From the NCBI GenBank assembly GCA_904066235.2, contig CAJFCV020000004.1, positions 1,178,001 to 1,242,000 of the forward strand: DNA of 64,000 nucleotides, read 5' to 3'. A program made the position numbers and the translations under genes. The stretch comes from Bursaphelenchus xylophilus (taxonomy: Eukaryota; Nematoda; Chromadorea; Rhabditida; Aphelenchoididae). Shown piece by piece: positions 42,364 through 53,699 of this stretch. The notes under the pieces were generated by a model that made no database searches, had not been told where the DNA came from, and was given only the letters and a program-made list of their open reading frames with translations. Positions within the stretch are counted from its first letter, which is position 1. Every line of letters begins with the position of its first letter.

Positions 42364-45300
42364 ATGAGGGTCTTCGCATTGTTGCCGGTTTTGGCATTTG
42401 CATTAGTCGGTAAGTAAAAAAGACGACTTTTATAGTAGGGTGACCGCCTTTTTCAAAGAAGAAATTAAATTTCAGCTGCTAACTCCCAAGAAGAAACGAC
42501 TTCATCGACAACACCGACCACCACGACAACTCCGACAACCCCGACTACTCCAACCACACCGACCAGCCAGACAACTCCTACAAGCCAGACGACAACACCA
42601 ACGACTCCGACTACTCCAACTACGCCGACCACATCGACTAGTCAGACCACCCCCACGAGTCAAACCACTCCAACTACCCCCACCACTCCGACCACACCAA
42701 CGACCTCTACAACGCCTACTACACCAACTAGTCAGACCACTCCTACAAGTCAGACAACTCCCACAACACCAACAACTCCAACTACTCCCTCAACTCCTAC
42801 ACCGACGACACCCACTAGTCAGACAACCCCTACAAGTCCGACGACTCCCACAACACCAACGACCCCTACAACCCCTACTACACCAACTAGTCAGACAACT
42901 CCCACAACTCCTACACCGACGACACCCACTAGTCAGACAACCCCTACAAGTCCGACGACTCCCACAACACCAACGACCCCTACAACCCCTACTACACCAA
43001 CGACCCCTACAACCCCTACTACACCAACTAGTCAGACAACTCCCACAACACCAACAACTCCCACTACTCCCACAACTCCTACACCGACGACACCCACTAG
43101 TCAGACAACCCCTACAAGTCCGACGACTCCCACAACACCAACGACCCCTACAACCCCTACTACACCAACTAGTCAGACAACTCCCACAACTCCTACACCG
43201 ACGACACCCACTAGTCAGACAACCCCTACAAGTCCGACGACTCCCACAACACCAACGACCCCTACCACTCCGACCACACCTACGAGTCAAACGAGCTCTA
43301 CAACTCCAACGACGCCAACAACTCCAACTACTCCGAGCACACCAAGTAGTCCAACAACCCCGACCACTCCAACTACCCCTACCACACCAACAACACCGAC
43401 TACTCCAAGCACACCAAGTAGTCCAACCACCCCGACCACTCCAACTACCCCTACCACACCAACAACACCGACTACTCCAAGCACACCAAGTAGTCCAACC
43501 ACCCCGACCACTCCAACTACCCCTACCACACCAACGACGCCGACTACTCCGAGCACACCAAGTAGTCCAACGACCCCGACCACTCCAACTACCCCAACAA
43601 CACCGACTACTCCAAGCACACCAAGTAGTCCAACAACCCCGACCACTCCAACTACCCCTACCACACCAACGACGCCGACTACTCCGAGCACACCAAGTAG
43701 TCCAACGACCCCGACCACTCCAACTACCCCAACCACACCAACAACACCGACTACTCCAAGCACACCGAGTAGTCCAACAACCCCGACCTCTCCAACTACC
43801 CCTACCACGCCAACGACGCCGACTACTCCAAGCACACCAAGTAGTCCAACGACCCCGACCACTCCAACTACCCCAACCACACCAACAACACCGACTACTC
43901 CAAGCACACCGAGTAGTCCAACAACCCCGACCTCTCCAACTACCCCTACCACGCCAACGACGCCGACTACACCAAGCACACCAAGTAGTCCAACAACCCC
44001 AACCACTCCAACTACCCCTACCACGCCAACGACGCCGACTACTCCAAGCACACCAAGTAGTCCAACAACCCCAACCACTACAACTACCCCTACCACGCCA
44101 ACGACGCCGACTACTCCAAGCACACCAAGTAGTCCAACAACCCCGACCACTCCAACTACCCCTACCACGCCAACGACGCCGGCTACTCCAAGCACACCAA
44201 GTAGTCCAACAACCCCAACCACTCCAACTACCCCTACCACGCCAACGACGCCGACTACTCCAAGCACACCAAGTAGTCCAACAACCCCGACCACTCCAAC
44301 TACCCCAACCACACCAACAACACCGACTACTCCAAGCACACCAAGTAGCCCAACAACCCCAACCACTCCAACTACCCCTACCACGCCAACGACGCCGACT
44401 ACTCCAAGCACACCAAGTAGTCCAACAACCCCGACCACTCCAACCACCCCTACCACGCCAACGACGCCGACTACTCCAAGCACACCAAGTAGTCCAACAA
44501 CCCCGACCACTCCAACTACCCCTACCACGCCAACGACGCCGACTACTCCAAGCACACCAAGTAGTCCAACAACCCCGACCAGTCCAACTACCCCTACCAC
44601 GCCAACGACGCCGACTACTCCAAGCACACCAAGTAGTCCAACAACCCCGACCAGTCCAACTACCCCTACCACACCAACAACGCCGACTACTCCAAGCACA
44701 CCAAGTAGTCCAACAACCCCAACCACTCCAACTACCCTTACCACGCCAACGACGCCGACTACTCCAAGCACACCAAGTAGTCCAACAACCCCGACCACTC
44801 CAACTACCCCTACCACGCCAACGACGCCGACTACTCCAAGCACACCAAGTAGTCCAACAACCCCAACCACTCCAACTACCCCTACCACGCCAACGACGCC
44901 GACTACTCCAAGCACACCAAGTAGTCCAACAACCCCGACCACTCCAACTACCCCAACCACACCAACGACGCCGACTACTCCAAGCACACCAAGTAGTCCA
45001 ACAACCCCGACCACTCCAACTACCCCTACCACACCAACAACTCCAACCACCCCTACGACTCCGACCACTCCCACAACCCCAAGCACCCCAACGACGCCGA
45101 CTACTCCAAGCACACCAAGTAGTCCAACAACCCCAACCACTCCAACTACCCCTACCACGCCAACGACGCCGACTACTCCAAGCACACCAAGTAGTCCAAC
45201 AACCCCGACCACTCCAACTACCCCTACCACGCCAACGACGCCGACTACTCCAAGCACACCAAGTAGTCCAACAACCCCGACCAGTCCAACTACCCCTACC

Positions 45301-47455
45301 ACGCCAACGACGCCGACTACTCCAAGCACACCAAGTAGTCCAACAACCCCGACCAGTCCAACTACCCCTACCACACCAACAACGCCGACTACTCCAAGCA
45401 CACCAAGTAGTCCAACAACCCCGACCACTCCAACTACCCCAACCACACCAACAACACCGACTACTCCAAGCACACCAAGTAGCCCAACAACCCCAACCAC
45501 TCCAACTACCCCTACCACGCCAACGACGCCGACTACTCCAAGCACACCAAGTAGTCCAACAACCCCGACCACTCCAACCACCCCTACCACGCCAACGACG
45601 CCGACTACTCCAAGCACACCAAGTAGTCCAACAACCCCGACCACTCCAACTACCCCTACCACGCCAACGACGCCGACTACTCCAAGCACACCAAGTAGTC
45701 CAACAACCCCGACCACTCCAACTACCCCGACCACTCCAACTACCCCAACCACACCAACAACACCGACTACTCCAAGCACACCAAGTAGCCCAACAACCCC
45801 AACCACTCCAACTACCCCTACCACGCCAACGACGCCGACTACTCCAAGCACACCAAGTAGTCCAACAACCCCAACCACTCCAACAACGCCTACAACCCCA
45901 ACCACCCCAACAACCCCCACTACTCCAACGACACCCACTACACCGACAACCCCAACCACTCCTACAACTCCAACGACCCCTATCACTCCGACAACACCTA
46001 CAACCCCAACAACTCCCACTACCCCAACAACTCCCACCACACCAACTACTCCAACCACACCAACAACTCCAACGACACCTACAACCCCAACTACTCCCAC
46101 AACCCCAACTACCCCAACCACTCCCACTACTCCAACAACTCCTACGACACCAACAACCCCAACCACTCCAACAACGCCTACAACCCCAACCACCCCAACA
46201 ACCCCCACTACTCCAACAACTCCCACAACACCAACAACCCCAACGACCCCAACGACTCCAACAACTCCTACCACACCAACAACCCCAACCACTCCAACAA
46301 CGCCTACAACCCCAACCACCCCAACAACCCCCACTACTCCAACAACTCCCACGACACCAACGACCCCTACCACTCCGACAACACCTACAACCCCAACAAC
46401 TCCCACTACCCCAACAACTCCCACCACACCAATTACTCCAACCACACCAACAACTCCAACGACACCTACAACCCCAACTACTCCCACAACCCCAACTACC
46501 CCAACCACTCCCACTACTCCAACAACTCCTACGAAACCAACAACCCCAACCACTCCAACAACGCCTACAACCCCAACCACCCCAACAACCCCCACTACTC
46601 CAACAACTCCCACAACACCAACAACCCCAACGACCCCAACGACTCCAACAACTCCTACCACACCAACAACCCCAACCACTCCAACAACGCCTACAACCCC
46701 AACCACCCCAACAACCCCCACTACTCCAACAACTCCCACGACACCAACGACCCCAACGACTCCAACAACACCCACTACGCCTTCATGTAAGTGTCGTACT
46801 AAGGAACCGTAATACAATTCTTTTAGCTAAATGCGTTGACGGAGCTACTAACTGTGCTCAATTCAAGAGCCAATGCGGGACTCCTAAAATGCAAACTTAT
46901 TGTAAGAATACTTGTGGTCTTTGCGGTTCTACCTCCCCACCACCAACTCAAGGTAAGCAAAATAGGCCACATAACAACAGCATCCTTAAATCTTAAAATT
47001 TTCAAATTTAATACACCCATTCTCTTCCAGGCTGCGTCGATGGCGCTACAAATTGCGCTGACTTCAAGAGTCAATGTGGTACACCAAAGGTGCAAACATA
47101 CTGTAAACATACATGCGGTCTTTGCGGATCAACGCCAACCCCAGTTACCCCACCAACCCAAGGATGTGTTGACGGAGCTACAAACTGCGCTGACTTCAAG
47201 AGTAAATGCGGTACACCGAAAATGCAGACATACTGTAAGCACACGTGCGGAGCCTGTGGTTCAACTACACCTACCCCGACCACTCGTGAGTTAGACTACG
47301 TTTCGAAGCAAAAATATATATTTTTGCGTTTCTAATGCACAATAATTTTTTCTTCAGAATGCGTTGATGGAGCCACAAATTGCTCTCAATTCAAGAGCCA
47401 ATGCGGAACCCCTAAGATGAAAGAATTCTGCAAACACACTTGTGGAGCTTGCTGA
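42364..47455 (+). CDS. Secreted Thr/Pro mucin-like protein with four ShKT domains (gene A)
   Basis: Exons are 42364-42409, 42476-46786, 46827-46952, 47031-47285 and 47358-47455, with phases matching, giving 1,611 residues. Residues 1-16 form a signal peptide (MRVFALLPVLAFALV). Exon 2 encodes about 1,440 residues of almost pure Thr-Thr-Pro with scattered Ser and Gln, expected to be a heavily O-glycosylated mucin-like stalk. The last three exons encode four six-cysteine ShKT modules of about 35 residues with the spacing seen in secreted nematode proteins. ShKT modules are structural or channel- or enzyme-associated; none here can be called a toxin from sequence alone. C. elegans has secreted mucin/ShKT proteins in pharyngeal gland and epithelium, so a gut-lining, cuticle or gland-secretion role is the best guess. 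The repeat number may be misassembled. Confidence 0.85.
42480..43310 (+). repeat. TSQ-containing part of the gene A repeat tract
   Basis: This first zone has Thr-Ser-Gln codons (ACTAGTCAGAC words) at intervals among the Thr-Thr-Pro codons, with blocks such as ACTAGTCAGACAACTCCCAC repeated several times. Larger blocks, for example CCGACGACACCCACTAGTCA, recur at about 42802, 42912, 43084 and 43197, showing local duplication. Confidence 0.75.
43320..45895 (+). repeat. Coding minisatellite, 72-bp unit (gene A)
   Basis: About 35 tandem units of roughly 72 bp (24 codons) each carry a Ser-Thr-Pro-Ser-Ser-Pro motif (AGCACACCAAGTAGTCCAAC) followed by Thr-Thr-Pro triplets. All lengths are multiples of three and the frame never shifts. 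Third-position changes (ACA/ACC/ACG/ACT) and rare variants distinguish units and reveal higher-order copying. Confidence 0.9.
45896..46780 (+). repeat. Thr-Thr-Pro 9-bp repeat zone (gene A)
   Basis: After 45895 the STPSSP motif stops and nearly pure Thr-Thr-Pro continues to the end of exon 2. Blocks such as CCAACAACCCCAACCACTCC recur, so this zone also grew by block duplication. One Thr-to-Lys codon (ACGAAACCA near 46532) and one or two Ile codons break the pattern. Confidence 0.8.
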
Positions 47456-47517
47456 GCTGCACATTTTGTTGTAAATCGGAGAACTCTGTGAGCTGATAGT
47501 TTTCTCGTAATAACCGA

Positions 47518-47523
47518 AATAAA
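47518..47523 (+). promoter_or_regulatory. Polyadenylation signal of gene A
   Basis: AATAAA lies 63 nt after the stop codon and is conserved at the same distance in gene B. Confidence 0.7.
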
Positions 47524-47987
47524 AATTCTAATTCCTGGTATTATTCAATAGGACATTCCAACAAAAACCTGTTTATTCATTCGGTTGGAATTTGGTCTGT
47601 TGACAAAGCTGCACAACTCCGAGCATTTGAAGGGGATCTGCTGTGCAAACGGAGAAGTCCAGGGGTGATGGAGCAGAGGATGCATGTTCAAACATGCAAA
47701 AACATTCATGCAATTAAAAACTTTATTTGCAAGGATTCATGTGTATTTAAAAATTAAAAGTAAATCTAAGAGCAATAAGACAAAATATGCATGCAAATTG
47801 AATGGGAATCCCAATTCTATGTCGTCTTTACCTTTACAGAACTTGTTGAACATTCAAAGAGAGCCATGTCCATTTGTCAGTCCTTACGATGAATACATAG
47901 TTTGCAGACGTTTATTACTTGTTCTTGAGAGCCATTTGATGTCATACAAACAAGATTGCCCTGCAGCTAAACAATCAAACCGGGACA

Positions 47988-47996
47988 TATTTAAAG
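47988..47996 (+). promoter_or_regulatory. TATA-like element of ShKT mucin gene B
   Basis: TATTTAAAG lies 54 nt before the gene B ATG, inside upstream sequence that closely matches gene A. Confidence 0.5.
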
Positions 47997-48050
47997 TCTT
48001 GACAATGTTCAATGGTAATATTGACGAGCCTCGTGCAGGACACGACAAAA

Positions 48051-51000
48051 ATGAGGGTCTTCGCATTGTTGCCGGTTTTGGCATTTGCATTAGTCGGTAA
48101 GTAAAATAGACGATTTTTATGCAAGGGTGCCCGCCTTTTTTCAAAGAAGAAATTTAATTTCAGGTGCAAACGAAGAAACGACTACATCGACAACACTGAC
48201 CACCCCGACAACTCCGACAACCCCGACTACTCCAACCACACCGACCAGCCAGACAACTCCTACAAGCCAGACAACAACACCAACGACTCCGACTACTGCA
48301 ACTACGCCGACCACACCGACTAGTCAGACCACCCCCACGAGTCAAACCACTCCAACTACCCCCACCACTCCGACCACACCAACGACCTCTACAACGCCTA
48401 CTACACCAACTAGTCAGACCACTCCTACAAGTCAGACAACTCCCACAACACCAACAACTCCAACTACTCCCTCAACTCCTACACCGACGACACCCACTAG
48501 TCAGACAACCCCTACAAGTCCGACGACACCCACAACACCAACGACCCCCACGACTCCGACCACACCTACGAGCCAAACGACCCCTACAACTCCAACGACG
48601 CCAACAACTCCAACTACTCCCACCACGCCTACCAGCCCGTCGACGCCAACTACGCCTACGAGTCAAACGACTCCCACTACGCCAACAACCCCGACCACTC
48701 CAACTACCCCTACCACACCAACGACGCCGACAACTCCGAGCACACCAAGTAGTCCAACGACGCCGACCACTCCAACCACACCTACAACCCCCAGCACCCC
48801 GACGACGCCAAGCACACCAAGTAGTCCAACAACCCCGACCACTCCAACTACCCCTACCACACCAAGGACGCCGACTACTCCGAGCACACCAAGTAGTCCA
48901 ACGACGCCGACCACTCCAACCACACCTACAACCCCCAGCACCCCGACGACTCCAAGCACACCAAGTAGTCCAACAACCCCGACCACTCCAACTACCCCTA
49001 CCACACCAACGACGCCGACTACTCCGAGCACACCAAGTAGTCCAACGACCCCGACCACTCCAACTACCCCTACCACACCAACAACACCGACTACTCCAAG
49101 CACACCAAGTAGTCCAACAACCCCGACCACTCCAACTACCCCTACCACACCAACAACACCGACTACTCCAAGCACACCAAGTAGTCCAACAACCCCTACA
49201 ACTCCTACCACACCAACAACTCCGTCTACCCCCACTACTTCGACAACCCCAAGTACCCCAACGACTCCCACAACCCCAAGCACCCCGACAACTCCTACTA
49301 CACCAACAACTCCTACAACTCCAACCACCCCCACTACCCCAACAACCCCTAGTACACCTACGACTCCAACGACCCCGACAACGCCAACAACTCCCACCAC
49401 CCCAAGCACGCCAACGACCCCTACAACACCCTCTACCCCTACAACACCAACAACACCTACAACTCCAACTACTCCAACGACGCCAACTACTCCGACTACT
49501 CCCACCACTCCCACAACCCCAAGCACCCCAACGACCCCAACAACTCCAACCACCCCGACTACTCCAACCACACCAACGACACCCACTACTCCTACAACAC
49601 CAACAACTCCGTCTACCCCCACTACTCCGACAACCCCAACGACTCCCACAACCCCAAGCACCCCGACAACTCCTACTACACCAACGACTCCAACGACACC
49701 CACTACACCGACAACCCCAACCACTCCTACAACTCCAACGACCCCTACTACTCCGACAACACCAACCACCCCAACAACTCCCACCACACCAACAACTCCA
49801 ACGACACCTACAACACCCACTACTCCTACAACACCTACAACCCCAACAACTCCCACTACCCCAACAACTCCCACCACACCAACAACTCCAACGACACCTA
49901 CAACCCCAACTACTCCCACAACCCCAACTACCCCAACCACTCCCACTACGCCAACAACTCCTACCACACCAACAACCCCAACCACTCCAACAACGCCTAC
50001 AACCCCAACCACCCCAACAACTCCCACTACCCCAACAACTCCCACCACACCAACAACTCCAACCACACCAACAACTCCAACGACACCTACAACCCCAACT
50101 ACTCCCACAACCCCAACTACCCCAACCACTCCCACTACGCCAACAACTCCTACCACACCAACAACCCCAACCACTCCAACAACGCCTACAACCCCAACCA
50201 CCCCAACAACCCCCACTACTCCAACAACTCCCACGACACCGACAACCCCAACGACTCCAACAACACCCACTACACCTTCATGTAAGTGTCGTACTAAGAA
50301 ACCGTAATGCAATTCTTTTAGCTAAATGCGTTGACGGAGCTACTAACTGCGCTCAATTCAAGAGCGAATGCGGGACTCCTAAAATGCAAACTTATTGTAA
50401 GAATACTTGTGGTCTTTGCGGTTCTACCTCTCCACCACCAACTCAAGGTAAGCAAAATAGGCCACATAACAACAGCATTCTTAAACCTTTAAATTTTCAA
50501 ATTTAATACACCCATTCTCTTCCAGGCTGTGTCGATGGCGCTACAAATTGCGCCGACTTCAAGAGTCAATGTGGTACACCAAAGATGCAAACATACTGTA
50601 AACATACATGCGGTCTTTGCGGATCAACGCCAGCCCCATTTACCCCACCAACCCAAGGCTGTGTTGACGGAGCTACAAACTGCGCTGACTTCAAGAGTCA
50701 ATGCGGCACACCAAAAATGCAGACATACTGTAAGCACACGTGCGGAGCCTGTGGTTCAACTACACCTACCCCAACCACTCGTGAGTAGACTACGTTTTTT
50801 AAAACTATGTATATTCCCCGCCAAAAGTTTTGACCCCCCTTCTAACTCGGTCCAAAGTGTACCAATTTGGACCAAATTTGGTACGTAGTCTAGTGACAGC
50901 CTAGTAATAAAAAATATCATAGTAGGAGAAACCATATAGCTGTATTTCAAAATCTAGGGACAGTTTTCAAAAATCACCTCAAAAAAACGGGACAAAAGTT

Positions 51001-52457
51001 TTGACCCCCCTGCAAAAAAATTAAATATCGCCACCGGATGTAGCCCGAACCTTTTACAATCGATGCCCCATACCTGAATACAGATTAATAAATGCTTTTT
51101 CGTTGAATGCTTCGTTGCATTTGAGGATGCAACGCGTTAAACTGATTTTGATGTAGAGCTGCCCAAAATGGTAAAAATCTTGTACTGGCGCTTTGTAAAA
51201 GTTCTAAATTATGTTCACATCATGTGATCTTGACGTGTTATAACCTGCATTAACCTTTTCCTTTCGAAAAAAGTCCATGATGGCCTAGCGGTATCGATTC
51301 GGCCGATATCCAGTTGTCATGGTCAGCCTTGGTGAGCCATTTGCTCTTTCACTAAAGGTCTAGATGTGGTCGCTAGGTCCTCAATATAATCCTGAGACTC
51401 CTATTTACTCTCAGCAGGGTAAAAAGTTTCGATTTGACGCGTTTTGGAATGGGTTTCATTCACCTAAATCTTAAGTTTGCCGTTACTGTAGATGCTCCTG
51501 AGTACGACGCCATCCCCACCGCCCATTTGTCGTTCCATACGTCTCAAATGAGTATGGCGGGTGCTGCAGCGTCCTAAATTACCTGGCCCATCAAGTGAAA
51601 GCCATTTTTGGTCGCAAAAAATCCATTTGAAGAAAGCGGGTTTTTCATTAAGGTGCAGATGCGCAAAGCTGCATCTGCAAACCATATGAGATCGTGTCAG
51701 CGGGAGTTTATTCTTGGTTTAAGAGTTGATATGAGTCTCAGGATTAGATTGAGGACATAGCGACCACATCTAGCCCTTTAGTGAAAGAGCAAATGGCTCA
51801 CCAAGGCTGACCATGACAACTGGATATCGGCCGAATCAATACCGCTAGGCCATCATGGACTTTTTTCGAAAGGAAAAGGTTAATGCAGGTTATAGCACGT
51901 CAAGATCACATGATGTGAACATAATTTAGAACTTTTACAAAGCGCCAGTACAAGATTTTTACCATTTTGGGCAGCTCTACATCAAAATCAGTTTAACGCG
52001 TTGCATCCTCAAATGCAACGAAGCATTCAACGAAAAAGCATTTATTAATCTGTATTCAGGTATGGGGCATCGATTGTAAAAGGTTCGGGCTACATCCGGT
52101 GGCGATATTTAATTTTTTTGCAGGGGGGTCAAAACTTTTGTCCCGTTTTTTTGAGGTGATTTTTGAAAATTGTCTCTGGATTTTGAAATACAGCTATATG
52201 GTTTGTCCTACTATGATATTTTTTATTACTAGGCTGTCAGTAGACTACGTACCAAATTTGGTCCAAATTGGTACACTTTGGACCGAGTTAGAAGGGGGGT
52301 CAAAACTTTTGGCGGGGAGTATATGTTAGCGTTTCTAATGCATAATATTTTTTCTTCAGAATGCGTTGATGGAGCTACAAATTGCTCTCAATTCAAGAGC
52401 CAATGCGGAACCCCTAAGATGAAAGAATTCTGCAAACACACTTGTGGAGCTTGCTGA
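48051..52457 (+). CDS. Secreted Thr/Pro mucin-like protein with four ShKT domains (gene B)
   Basis: Exons are 48051-48096, 48164-50281, 50322-50447, 50526-50780 and 52360-52457, giving 880 residues. The signal peptide, splice phases and four six-cysteine ShKT modules are almost identical to gene A. The main difference is the repeat exon: about 705 codons against about 1,440, with far fewer STPSSP units. Intron 4 is 1,579 nt against 72 nt in gene A because of an insertion (50812-52322). Close identity of exons, introns and flanks shows a recent tandem duplication. Expression and function are probably shared with gene A. Confidence 0.85.
48190..50280 (+). repeat. Thr/Pro coding repeat tract (gene B)
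   Basis: It has the same zones as gene A in the same order: TSQ-containing (to about 48670), STPSSP units (about 48735-49195, eight or so copies, some fused with TTPSTP), then mostly TTP with scattered STP. The frame is intact throughout. Confidence 0.85.
50812..52322. mobile_element. Tc1/mariner-like fold-back element in gene B intron 4
   Basis: The ends TATTCCCCGCCAAAAGTTTT and AAAACTTTTGGCGGGGAGTA are inverted and flanked by TA, the target duplicated by Tc1/mariner transposons. The arms run about 580-600 bp inward, with matches including GGTACCAAATTTGGTCC-like and CTTTCACTAAAGG/CCCTTTAGTGAAAG blocks. The centre (about 51410-51720) is unique and carries a transposase remnant. Gene A has the same intron without the element, at 72 nt, so the insertion postdates the duplication or was lost cleanly from A. 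Confidence 0.85.
51464..51685 (-). pseudogene. Tc1-like transposase remnant
   Basis: The minus frame of 73 residues contains IFCDQKWLSLDGPGN, then RQMGGGDGVVL and SNGKLKI. This resembles the stretch around the second catalytic aspartate of Tc1-like DDE transposases (F-S-D-E-K-x-F-N-L-D-G-P-x-G), with the Asp kept and Glu changed to Gln. Everything upstream and downstream is missing, so it cannot encode an active enzyme. Resemblance is by eye only. Confidence 0.55.
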
Positions 52458-52519
52458 GCTGCACATTTTGTTGTAAATCGGAGAACTCTGTGAGCTGATA
52501 GCTTTCTCGTAATTACCGA

Positions 52520-52525
52520 AATAAA
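52520..52525 (+). promoter_or_regulatory. Polyadenylation signal of gene B
   Basis: AATAAA lies 63 nt after the stop codon, as in gene A. Confidence 0.7.
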
Positions 52526-52529
52526 AATT

Positions 52530-52895
52530 GTAATCCCTGGCATTATTCAATAGGACTTTGCAATAAAAGCCTGTTCATTCATTCGGTTGGAATTTGGTCT
52601 GTTGACAAAACTACACAACATTTGAAGGGGATCTGCTGTGCAAACGGAGAAGTCCAGGGGTGATGGAGCAGAGGATGCATGTTCAAACATGCAAAAACAA
52701 TGATGCAATTAATTGAAATTAAAGATTTTATTTGCAAGGATTCATGTGTATTTAAAAATTTAAAGTAAATCTAACGTAAGAGCAATAAGACAAAATATGC
52801 ATGCAAATTGTATGGGAATCCCAATTCTGTGTCGCCTTTACAGAACTTGTTGAACCTTCAAAGAGAGCCATGTCCATTTGTCAGCCGGTATGATT
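52530..52895 (+). repeat. Broken start of a third tandem unit
   Basis: The 3' flank of gene B continues collinear with the spacer between A and B (matches include GCATGTTCAAACATGCAAAAAC and GAGAGCCATGTCCATTTGTC). It then diverges at about 52893. This marks the right boundary of the duplicated unit. Confidence 0.7.
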
Positions 52896-53025
52896 TCCTG
52901 GTCACTCGGACCTGCCAAGTTGTTCATCAATCAAAATTCTTTTTGACTTCGGGCGTACGACACATTTTTATTAATGTCATTTTAAAGCAAACTTCGTAAT
53001 TGATATTTTATGCAAACCATCTTCA

Positions 53026-53220
53026 TACTGGCGTCTGTACGACATTTGATTTTCTGCAGAAAAGTTTTTCTTTGGGGTATCATGAAAGAATTTGTAAAAA
53101 AGTGTCATATTTTTTGTTTTGGCCAAAAAATCTCGTTTGTTTCTGCACAGCGCAAGCTGGGAGTCTCGCACATGTCCGTGCTAAGTCTCATCAAAATCTG
53201 TGTTCTCCTGTAAGCTGTGT
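53026..53220. repeat. Family D fragment
   Basis: TTTTGGCCAAAAAATCTCG, TTTCTGCACAGCGCAAGCTGGGAG and GTCTCATCAAAATCTG match the interior of the family. The ends are degraded (GTTCTCCTGTAAG at right). Confidence 0.5.
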
Positions 53221-53299
53221 ATCCATTTTGCTTTGAACTCCGGCTATAAAATAAAGTAAGTTTTACTTCATTTCCACCCTTATTGCCCATGATGACATC

Positions 53300-53690
53300 T
53301 CTTGGGATTTGCTTCAACAATACCCCATGTGGTCTCGATTCTGTTTTTTCTCCTCGTCCGCAAAAACAACAACAATAAGAAAGGCGTGCGGAAAACTTTT
53401 ACCCAAAGCCATTTAGGTCCCTCTCGAGTCCCTAAAAACGGAAGAAAGAGCCGGCCAAAGTTGCGCAATGACCCTCGCAAAGACAAAATGCACGGGCTTT
53501 CAGTCAGACATTGCGACGGCGCGGAGAGCGCAGACAGCGAATATGGGGCATTGCTCGAAAGGCCAATGCACTCCGAGCGGGCCAGAAGCGTTGGGGGCCG
53601 GTTCGTCTTTGTGTCGTCTTTCTTTGCGTCCAACTTTTCGACATTTTTCGTTCGACTATCGGCATATCGTCGGGCGGGTGAGGAGGGGTC
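53300..53690 (+). other. Candidate exon of an unidentified gene
   Basis: A G+C-richer stretch is open on both strands. The plus frame from about 53302 looks the most protein-like (CDGAESADSEYGALLERPMH) and ends near a good donor (GGGCGG/GTGAGG at about 53679). A minus frame is also open over 53280-53990. No family is recognised and I cannot link it to a neighbour in frame. It may be a single exon of a small gene, or chance. Confidence 0.3.
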
Positions 53691-53699
53691 GTAAGTCAT

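Noticed and set aside
43287..46817. Minus-strand open frame of about 1,180 residues of Val-Val-Gly repeats
   Set aside because: It is the antisense of the same repeat, and the elastin-like look follows from the complement of ACN-ACN-CCN. There is no signal peptide, splice context or conserved domain. The same applies to 48663-50312 in gene B.
42440..46996. Plus-strand open frame of about 1,500 residues rich in Leu, Gln, Pro and Arg
   Set aside because: It is the wrong frame of the Thr-Thr-Pro repeat. ACN-CCN codons cannot make stops in shifted frames, so length means nothing. The signal peptide, splice phases and ShKT exons all fit the Thr/Pro frame.
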